From: Sesamum alatum
Taxonomy: Eukaryota; Streptophyta; Magnoliopsida; Lamiales; Pedaliaceae
Length of the DNA stretch: 64,000 nt
Reading direction: 5' to 3'
NCBI GenBank assembly: GCA_034509735.1
Contig: JACGWO010000001.1
Coordinates: forward strand, 35,343,966 to 35,407,965
A model generated the notes under the pieces. It did not search any database. It had not been told where the DNA came from and saw only the letters and a program-made list of their open reading frames with translations. Below are positions 1-7,727 of the stretch, in pieces; the stretch's first letter is position 1; each line of letters starts with the position of its first letter. The translations under genes and the position numbers were made by a program.

Positions 1-293
1 ACGAGATCTTGGTGCAAAACGGGGAACAACGCTTGTAGCCGTTGAAGACGAAAACGACAACGGGTAGGTCTCGTTTTAATTTTTCGTCCTCTCTTTAATT
101 TCCAACCCTATGGCCTCCATGATTTATTTTGTGTTATTCGTTCATGAGATACACCGAAAGCCCGGGAAGTTTCAAAGGCACACCCTTTGAAACGTGTTTT
201 AATTTAAAAGCATGTTTAAATTCCATATTTAATTTTAATTATACCGCGCTTCCGCATTCGCGCTTTTCCCGGGACGATCCACATAATCTTTCA
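1..293 (+). mobile_element. CopB LTR, 3' end only
   Basis: This is the last ~290 bp of a CopB-type LTR; it matches 61491-61793 closely, including the ggggaacaac block, the CCCGGG-rich tail and the terminal TTTCA. CopA LTR sequence resumes at 294 in mid-LTR (compare 8233 onward), so a CopB element inserted into the 5' LTR of CopA-1 and only its right edge is in the window. The hairpin at 169-193 has a perfect 10-bp stem around a CACAC loop. The target duplication cannot be tested because the left edge is outside. Confidence 0.85.
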
Positions 294-853
294 CGGGAGT
301 AATCCTCAGACTTGAGGGATCATGGCAGTCGCGTGCACAGGACGGCTGTATCTTGGATCTGGCGAGAGGTAATCATTCTGTAAGATGATTATCATAAGCC
401 TTGTCCAGTGCAGTCAGAATGTGTAGCGAGGACGGTGGATTCCAAGAAGAGGATCCGTCCCCTGTCAGTATATGACAGAGGTATCTCCTATGCACTCGGA
501 CACACGTACATGCTGTTTGAAGCTGTGGCCACAATGGTTGGTCGAACAGGGAATGGTTTCCTATGTCGATGCAATGAAGCATACGTAGTCTCGAGTATTA
601 AGCATAGATGCCTAGTCAAGGATGGGAACCGACGCCCAATTCCATACCCTAGACTAAGGCCGGGAGACGGTAGACGGAAGGATCGTACCCGTACAGAATC
701 GGCGCCTAAATGTTCACGCCAATTCACCTAGTCTCTAGTGCCATGGACCGTTGCTAGACGGCCACCTATGGTAACGGGCCCTTGTGGGACACGGGCCCAA
801 GTCTAGCTGAGGGTGAACCTAAAAGGTCACACACAAATCACCGAGGAGGTTGA

Positions 854-1414
854 GAGATCGACTTGGAGTCAATCTCGAAGGATAAAATAAGTAATTGGAT
901 TACTTAAGGGAAAGTCCATTGGATGGACGGGCCGATATTGTATCGGGCTTTCATTTAATCGGTAAATTGGATTTTCGATTAAATATGGAAAGTTGAGATG
1001 TTGAGACGTTGGATCTTTTAATTGGATTAAAAGATCAACGGGAATAATTTAAGTGGACATTAAATTGGATTTAATATTGGGTTCGTCATAATTGGATTAC
1101 GATAAAAACTCGGTCCGTTAAATTATACCCGGGAGGAGAAATAATTCCTAATTTGGAATAGGAAGAAGTTGGACTTCTTCCCTTAATTAAAAATGGCCGA
1201 CATGCTCCCTTGGAGGAAGGAAAATCAGCCATGTTTCATGCTAGGTGGTGTGTTGACTTATCTCTTTTGGAAAGAGACAAATCAACTCCAATCAAGCTCT
1301 TCCCTTTTGGTATGATTTGATCATACCATAAATTTTGGTAGGCTTGATTGAAGAATTGATGGTGATTGATTGGAATGAATCTAGACATCCTTGGATGAAC
1401 CTAGACACATTCCA
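854..1414 (+). repeat. chain of TGG-centred inverted repeats in CopA U3
   Basis: Consecutive inverted repeats lie end to end. Those centred on TGG are 854-876 (10 bp, one mismatch), 888-906 (8 bp), 914-928 (6 bp), 954-983 (composite), 1012-1036 (11 bp perfect, plus 4 bp outward past one bulge), 1059-1075 (7 bp), 1089-1099, 1145-1164 (one bulge), 1161-1181 (9 bp perfect) and 1252-1286 (14 of 16 paired). 932-946 and 1308-1328 (9 bp perfect) have a TTG centre, and an imperfect long palindrome spans about 1369-1414. Six contain ATTGGAT, whose complement carries CCAAT. The chain ends just upstream of the TATA-like box and recurs in the other CopA LTRs. Confidence 0.85.
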
Positions 1415-1432
1415 ATAATCACATTAATTATG

Positions 1433-1440
1433 TATATATA
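1433..1440 (+). promoter_or_regulatory. candidate LTR TATA box of CopA
   Basis: TATATATA follows a CCAAT-containing stretch (attccaataatc) and precedes a purine/CT-rich leader. The block is kept in all CopA copies, for example near 9383, 31397 and 46786. A transcription start about 30 bp downstream is inferred and not visible directly. Confidence 0.5.
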
Positions 1441-1560
1441 TGAGAATATACAACACCAAGCTTAAGTGATTCATTATTCATCTATTTCTCGAAAAAAGAG
1501 AAGACAAAAATCCTCTCCTCTCTCTCAAAAATTCGTGCTCCCTCCCTCTCTTACACTTGT

Positions 1561-1640
1561 GTTCTTCACTTGATTTTGAATCAAGAAGAAGAACAAAGTA
1601 AGTTTAAGAGAACACTAATTCATAGTGTTCTTCTCTTAAA
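1561..1640 (+). repeat. twin hairpins in the transcribed part of the CopA LTR
   Basis: The first hairpin (1561-1594) pairs GTTCTTC and CTTGATT with AATCAAG and GAAGAAC around a TTG loop, with small bulges. The second (1603-1640) pairs TTTAAGAGAACACTA with a 3' arm carrying a 3-nt bulge around ATTCA. Both recur in most CopA LTRs, for example 9511-9590 and 31511-31600. They lie about 120-200 bp downstream of the TATA-like box and so would be in the RNA. Confidence 0.75.
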
Positions 1641-1790
1641 CCGATTCCTTCCTAAACCCGTTCTTTTCTAGCAAGAAGAACGTGTCTTTCTTCCGGTGTG
1701 GTGTGGATCACCTTTGGAGAATCCATACGTTTGGATTTCGTGAGCATTCCGGAGAAGGAACAACGCTAGTAGCCGGGAGCATACGCTAAA

Positions 1791-1928
1791 CAATCAAAGG
1801 TAACGGTTTATTACGCTTTGATTGATTTCATTTGTATATCTATGCCCTATGTGTTTAAATATATGTTTTAATATTTACACATCCTACATCGAACGCGCGG
1901 TTGAGCACCCAAGGGTACACCCCTTGGG
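1791..1928 (+). repeat. two conserved hairpins (H1, H2) near the CopA LTR 3' end
   Basis: H1 (1791-1824) pairs CAATCAAAG with CTTTGATTG and, inside it, GTAA with TTAC around CGGTTTA. H2 (1908-1928) pairs CCCAAGGG with CCCTTGGG around TACAC. Equivalent hairpins with different stem sequences stand at the same relative place in CopA subfamily II (13494-13534), CopB (61541-61567 and 61660-61680; 169-193) and CopC (58909-58951 and 59028-59049). Confidence 0.8.
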
Positions 1929-2023
1929 ATTCGCGTATTTTGAATTTGATTTAAATTTACGCACACTTTCCTCGCTTTCTCGCTTCCGCTCGCGCTCCCG
2001 GGCGGATCCGCTTGTCCTTCAAG

Positions 2024-2035
2024 TGGTATCAGAGC
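2024..2035 (+). other. CopA-1 primer binding site (tRNA-iMet)
   Basis: TGGTATCAGAGC begins two bases after the LTR ends. It is the standard plant copia primer site, complementary to the 3' end of initiator tRNA-Met. Confidence 0.95.
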
Positions 2036-3040
2036 CCGGTTCGATGTAAGGGGTATAGATCTATGTGTTTGGCATGATCTACTTGCTTTTAAATGGCTTT
2101 ATTGGCATGTTAGATTACATAAATATATGAATAATATGATGATTCAATTGTTTGGATTTAATGGACTTTTGGCATGCATAATTTTGTTAGATTAGATCTA
2201 AAATTGCATGCTTATTTTCAGAATAATATTAATGTTATTGTGCTGAAACAGTTTTGAAAAAAAATAAATAAAAAATTGGGATCGGTCGGCATCCGCCTGC
2301 GCGCGCGCCATGCTCGCGGATGCTGCGCACAGCCTTGTGCGCGCGGGCGGCCGGCCAGCACAACGGTTGGGCCGTTTTGTGCCGTTTTTCGACGTTTTCC
2401 GGAAAATTCAATTTTCTGTATTTTCTGCACAATATTCTGAAAATATATTAATTTTGAATTTTTGATTTTGGAATAATTGGATTATTCCTTGGATTAATTT
2501 TGCTTAATTAATTTGGGATTAATACATGCATTGGATGCATTGTGTAAAATGTCCATTAAATTTGAAATTTGAATTTTGCATATTATTTATATGTTTATGC
2601 TTTTGTGATGTTGGACATCACTTGGATATTTGGAATATCCATTGGTTTTATTGCATGATTATTTGGAATAATTATGTTATATGTGAGTTGATGGAATCAA
2701 CATGGGATGATCACAGAGCCCTAGACCTTGTGTATGGATGAATGAATGTTTATTTATTTTCTGTTGGGTGGGGCCTGCGTGCCTCTTGTTTTTGGGACTA
2801 TCATCTCCCGTATTTTCAGCCTCATGATGTTAAGGCTTGTTTTCTTTATTACCGATGTATTACTTTCAGTTGTAATGAGAGTAAATAGGATTGTGAGGTT
2901 TCAATTTTAACAAGCAATTGGAGTCGGAGACCCCAAGGAGGAGCATCAAGGCGTGAAACAAGAAGCACTTCAAGGCCCATTGGAATGACGATGGGTTTAT
3001 TATTATTGTAATAATTTAGGACCACCCTAGACAGACCATA

Positions 3041-3064
3041 GACTCACTGCGGGCTCAGTGGGTC
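3041..3064 (+). other. conserved leader hairpin
   Basis: GACTCACTG pairs with CAGTGGGTC around a CGGGCT loop, including one G-U pair. The minus-strand counterpart in CopB-3 (36034-36057) has a perfect 9-bp stem with a substituted base pair and the same loop. Copies also lie at 26456-26479 and about 56942-56965. Confidence 0.7.
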
Positions 3065-3258
3065 GCATAGGTTGGGCTTGTGATCATCCTAACAGGTGTA
3101 TGCTATGTTTTCTGCTTGCGGCGTATTTATTTATCGCTTTAAATATTGGATATTTATGCATGCTAAAACACCATAATGTGATGAGGTCTCGGTCACACTT
3201 AAACTCTCATTTGGTTGGACCAAATTAAATATTAGGCCCAGAACGGACTTAGATTAAA

Positions 3259-3519
3259 ATGGTATTTTGGTCTGTCCGAGCCTTCCATCCACAGCAATGT
3301 GGTGAGGAAGCTACCACTACCCAAGTGTGGTCTCACGAGTCGTGGCACACTTGGACTAGGGGAAAGCTGCACTATTGTTGTGAACAAAAAGACTGCGCTC
3401 GCTGTTTCCCTGTCTCACTAGTCGTGGGGGGCGACAGTTTGAGGCATGATTTGGTTGATGGGTCGGGCCCAACACTGAGTAACATGGTTCGCTTGGAGTC
3501 CTCGGGACCATGTGAATAG
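3259..3519 (+). other. 86-codon open frame in CopA leader, doubtful gene
   Basis: An ATG-started 86-codon frame stays open in three CopA leaders (here, 26000-26260 minus, 56487-56747 minus), with only a few residue changes among them. The product is Cys/His/Trp-rich but matches no domain I recognise. The related CopB leader has an in-frame stop at the equivalent place. The copies are recent, so openness may reflect shared ancestry. If translated, it would be an upstream frame about 275 bp before gag. Confidence 0.25.
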
Positions 3520-3794
3520 GTGAGGCAAAATATCTTGGGAATCTCATTGGATGAGAATGATATTGGATATCGCCCACAAGGTCTTCTTCATGTGAATCGT
3601 AAAAGCGGGGCATGGAGATTACGCTTGTGGATCCCAAGCCCACTAGGAAATGGTTTCCCAAAACTCCGCTTGAGAGTGGCAGACTTTCGTATAAATAGTG
3701 GGAGGGTTAAAGACTAAAAGACCAAGTCTTCAACTTGAACAATAATATTACCATCATCTGCTAATTTCTGCTTTACATTTTCATTAATGTAGAT

Positions 3795-5069
3795 ATGTCT
3801 AAGAACCCGTTAACCATGATTCTTGAGACTATCAAATTCAACGGAACGAACTACTCGGACTGGCTGAGAAACCTTAGAATTGTCCTCGGTTTCGAGAACC
3901 AAGGCTACGTCTTGGACGAGCCGCCACCGAGCGACTTACCGGAGGGGTCCACGCCTGAAGAACGTTTGACGTTCGAGAAATGGCATGAGGACAACTGGAA
4001 AGTATGCAGTATCATACTGGCTTCGATGTCTAACGACATCCAGAAGCAGTATGAGAGGCTGGACAACGTCTCCGCCATAATGCTCCGCATGAACGAGGTT
4101 TATGCGATTCTGGATAGGCATATTAGGTATGCCGCCACAAAAGCATTTTTTGGCACCAAGCTTGCTGAAGGAGCGTCTGTACAAAGTCATGGGGTCAAGA
4201 TGCTCTCCCTAGTGGAGAAACTCGAGGACCTTAAAGCTGGGCTTAACAATGACACGTACATTGACGTGATCCTCCAGTCGCTTCCTCCATCCTATGACCC
4301 GTTTGTTGTAAACTACAACATGAACGGACTTGAGAAGTCTATTCATGAGTTGATCAACATGCTGGTCCAATACGAGGCAACGACCCACAAGTCGGCGCCG
4401 GCGGTATTGATAGGAGAGGCTTCGACCTCCAAGGCGAATGGCAAGAGAGCCGGACGCTGGAAGAGGAAGAAGGGCAAAGGGAAGACGGTTGTGGCCCCTG
4501 CTCACGCTCCGGGCGTCCCTGTTGCTCCGGTTGGACCGAGCAAAGTGAAAGGGAAGGCCTGTGGTTTTCAGCAGTCCAAGGCAAATGATGTCTGCATGCA
4601 TTGCCAAGGGAAAGGGCATTGGAAGATGGAGTGCCCACAACTCCTCTCCAACCCAGGTGTGTTTGTGGTTGAAGTTAATATGATTACTAATTCTGCTTCA
4701 TGGGTATTGGATACCGGGTGTGGTGCTCACATCTGCAATGATTTACAGGCACTGCAAAGAAGCAGAAGGCTAACCAAGGATGAGATGATCCTAAGGCTAG
4801 GCGATGGCAAGGCCGTTGCTGCGGAGGCTGTAGGATCACTAGAGTTAGCCATTAGTAGTCATGTTAGGATTGTACTAAACGACTGTTTCTATGTACCTAG
4901 CATGATTAAAAACATTGTTTCCATCCCGGTCCTTGATAAGGAGGGATATGAATTTACCATCAATAAAAATGATTTTTTCATTATCAAAGATGGTATTTCT
5001 CATTTGCTTGGTACATTGGTCAACGGTCTGTACATACTTCAACAGTCTAATTGGATTATGACTGCATAA
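3795..5069 (+). pseudogene. CopA-1 gag-protease part, truncated by nonsense mutation
   Basis: The 424-codon frame starts MSKNPLTMILET, the same start as in the other CopA and CopB copies. Residues ~50-205 resemble the plant copia gag domain (UBN2/Retrotran_gag_2: LSLVEKLEDL, LQSLPPSYDPFVV). A Lys/Arg-rich linker leads to a CCHC zinc knuckle (C267, C270, H275, C280), which binds genomic RNA in particles. The aspartic protease motif follows (D306-T-G). The frame stops at TAA 5067-5069, where CopA-4 and CopA-6 read GAA, so a Glu codon became a stop; the same frame continues into integrase. In an intact element this would be one gag-pol polyprotein. Confidence 0.9.
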
Positions 5070-7703
5070 CACAAACGAAAACGTGATGATCATAATAACA
5101 CACAGATATGGCATGCGAGGTTAGGTCATATCTCTAAAGATAGGATAAGAAGGTTGGTGGACTCAAAGAGTCTAGAAATAGACGATTTAGACAACCTACC
5201 GACCTGCGAATCCTGTCTAAAGGGAAAGATGACCAAGAAACCCTTTGTTGGACAAAGTACGCTAGCCAGTGGTCTGTTGGATTTGATCCACACAGATGTC
5301 TGTGGTCCACTAAATACTCAGGCTAGAGGTGGGTACTCGTACTTCATAACCTTTACCGATGATCACTCACGGTATGGTTATGTTTACCTGATGAGGTACA
5401 AGTCTGAAGCCTTTGGAAGGTTTAAGGAATACAGACTTGAAGTAGAGAACCAAACCGGTCGAAAGATCAAAGCCCTTCGGTCGGACCGAGGTGGAGAGTA
5501 TTTGTGTAGTGAGTTTATAGATTATCTAAAAGAGAATGGGATTCTCTCTCAGTGGACCCCTCCTGGAACACCGTAGCTTAATGGTATGTCTGAAAGGAGG
5601 AATCGGACCTTGTTGGACATGGTCCGATCCATGATGAGTTTTACCGAACTACCCCTTTCCTTCTGGGGATACGCTCTTGAGACGGCGGCCAAAGTTTTTG
5701 AACTTGGCGCCATCTAAAAGGGTATCCCAGACGCCATATGAGATATGGCATGGCAAGCCTGCCTCCTACAAATACTTGAAAGTGTGGGGTTGCCCCGCAT
5801 ATGTCAAGAGATTAGTGGGAGATAAACTGGACTCGAGGTCTAGTTTATGCAGGTTCATCGGCTATCCGAAAGAAACTGCGGGGTATTATTTCTATGATCC
5901 CTCCGAGCAAAAGGTTTTTGTCTCGCGAAACGCAGTGTTCTTGGAAAAGGGTCTTCCATCGGATAGTCGACGCGATGAGGTACTCCTTGAGGAATCAAGT
6001 GAGGTACCCCATGAGGCGGCAGTGACATCTGAGCCAGTGGTTCCCACTGATATTGTTCCAGTCCTCCGTACGTCGGCCAGAGTATCCCATGCACCTGATA
6101 GGTATGGATTTCTGGGCCTGACCGGTCAGTTGGATAATGATCCAAAGACGTACGGAGAAGCGATGTCGGACATCGATCCGGATAAGTGGCTTGAGGCCAT
6201 GAAATCCGAGATGGACTCGATGGGTGCAAACAAGGTTTGGACCCTAGTAGATCCACCCAAAGGGGTTAAACCCGTAGGGTGTAAATGGGTCTACAAACGT
6301 AAGCTTGGAGCTGACGGGGAGGTTACAACCTTCAAAGCCAGGCTTATGGCGAAAGGTTGCACTCAACGACCCGAGGTCAATTTTGAGGAAATCTACTCGC
6401 CGGTAGCAATGGCCAAGTCCATTCGGATACTACTTGCCATAGCAGCATGGTATGACTATGAAATATGGCAGATGGACGTGAAAACGGCTTTCCTCAACGG
6501 TTTCGTAGAGGAAGAGATCTATATGGATCAGCCGGAGGGTTTCACAACTGTTGGAGAAGAGCAGAAGGTCTGCCGTCTCCAAAGGTCCATCTATGGCCTC
6601 AAACAAGCTTCCCGAAGCTGGAAGATACGTTTTGATGAAGTCATACGGGGATATGATTTCACCAAGAACGAGTCCGATCCTTGTGTATACAAGAAGATCA
6701 GTGGGAGCTCAATTGCGTTTCTGGTGCTTTACGTGGATGACATCTTGCTCATTGGGAATGATGCTAAGATGTTGGGTACCACTAAAGCTTCTTTGTCAAC
6801 GCAATTCTCCATGAACGATATGGGCGCGGCATCCTACATCCTTGGCATCAAGATCTACAGGGATAGGTCTAGAAGGATGTTAGGAATGGCCCAGTCCTCA
6901 TACATTGAGAAAGTCTTGAAGAGATTCAAGATGGAGAACTCAAAACGAGGATTCCTTCCTATGAGGCATGGAATTAAGTTATCCAAGAAGCAGTCTCCTA
7001 AGACTGATGAGGAGCTTAAAAAGGATGTTGGACATCCCCTATGCTTCAGCCGTAGGCAGCATACAGTATGTTGTTCAGAGCACTAGACCTGATGTGGCTT
7101 TCGCTTTGAGCGTAACTAGCCGATATCAGTCGTGTGCCGGGGAGGCACACTGGAGTGCAGTCAAGACTATCCTAAAGTACCTGAAAAGGACTAAGGACAT
7201 GTTCTTGAACTACGGCGGTGGAGAGTTGATACTGGAAGGCTATAGCGACGCTAGCTTCCAGTCGGATGACGATGATGCCAAGTCTCAGTATGGTTTTGTA
7301 TTTAACTAAATGGTGGCGTGGTTGCTTGGAAGGGTTCCAAGCAAGCTACCACGGCGGACTCCACCATAGAGTTTTGAATACATAGCGGCTTTGGAAGCTA
7401 CTAATGAGTGGTTTGGTTGATGAGCTACATCCAAGGGTTGGATGTAGTACCTAGCATTGCTAAACCTATAATTATCTTTTATGATAACAACAGGGCGATA
7501 GCGCTAGCAAAGGAACCGAGATCTCATCACGATCCAAGCATATTCTTAGACGCTACCATCTGCTTAGAAAGATGGATAGCACGAGTGACGTTCGGTTGGA
7601 TTGAGTTAGCTAAGCAGAAAACATAGTAGATCCACTTGCTAAGCCCATGTCGCAAGTTGCCCATACTCACCATCTGAATAAGAGGTTCGAGGTCAATGGG
7701 TGA
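5070..7703 (+). pseudogene. CopA-1 pol (integrase, RT, RNase H), broken
   Basis: The domain order is GAG-pre-integrase (WHARLGHIS near 5108, then the CESCLKGK zinc pair), integrase core (HTDVCGPL, SDRGGEY), reverse transcriptase (QMDVKTAFLNG; YVDD at 6730-6741) and RNase H (YSDASFQ; DNNRA). Damage compared with other copies: CAG to TAG at 5574-5576; an extra T near 5698; an extra A near 7020; a lost base near 7304; and the shared RNase H lesion at 7362-7380 with TGA at 7375-7377, just after the TxE position that carries the catalytic Glu in this family. The original stop is at 7701-7703. It cannot encode a working polyprotein. Confidence 0.92.
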
Positions 7704-7715
7704 TTGGCTTTAGGT

Positions 7716-7727
7716 CAAGTGGGAGAT
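7716..7727 (+). other. CopA-1 polypurine tract
   Basis: CAAGTGGGAGAT directly precedes the 3' LTR start. The same sequence sits at 11577-11588 and 49765-49776, and as its complement beside the minus-strand LTRs. It primes plus-strand DNA synthesis. Confidence 0.85.

Larger units (their letters stand above)
294..2021 (+). mobile_element. CopA-1 5' LTR (left part lost to CopB insertion)
   Basis: The segment aligns with 8233-9971 of the same element's 3' LTR with scattered mismatches and ends in the same GTCCTTCA, immediately before the primer binding site. About 500 bp of the LTR start lie beyond the CopB insertion. Its parts in order are the U3 inverted-repeat chain, a TATA-like box near 1433, a CT-rich stretch, two hairpins (1561-1640), the block ggagaaggaacaacgc, hairpins at 1791-1824 and 1908-1928, and a GC-rich terminus. 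Short open frames inside the LTR, such as 408-731, recur in every copy but look like no known protein. Confidence 0.92.
2022..3794 (+). other. CopA-1 untranslated leader
   Basis: This is the 1.77-kb stretch between the primer site and the gag start. It contains a short GC-rich patch (about 2280-2365) with stems 2289-2296/2316-2323 and GCGCAC/GTGCGC (2325-2342), an AT-rich middle, a leader hairpin at 3041-3064, a small open frame (3259-3519), and two copies of the near-palindromic motif CACGAGTCGTG (3330-3346; 3412-3428, the second with one change). Homologous leaders are at 25724-27501 and 56212-58040, and a diverged one in CopB-3 at 35258-37476. Confidence 0.8.

Noticed and set aside
408..731. 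A ~107-codon open frame (and its antisense 79-codon partner) present in nearly every CopA LTR, for example 8345-8668, 30369-30692 and 22733-23056.
   Set aside because: It lies in U3 upstream of the promoter, overlaps the inverted-repeat series, changes with each mutation, is open on both strands and resembles no protein. It repeats only because the LTR does.
1822..2049. An open frame starting MISFVYLCPMCLNICFN in many LTRs.
   Set aside because: It is created by H1/H2 and the AT-rich stretch between them, runs over the LTR edge into whatever follows, and has no conserved end.
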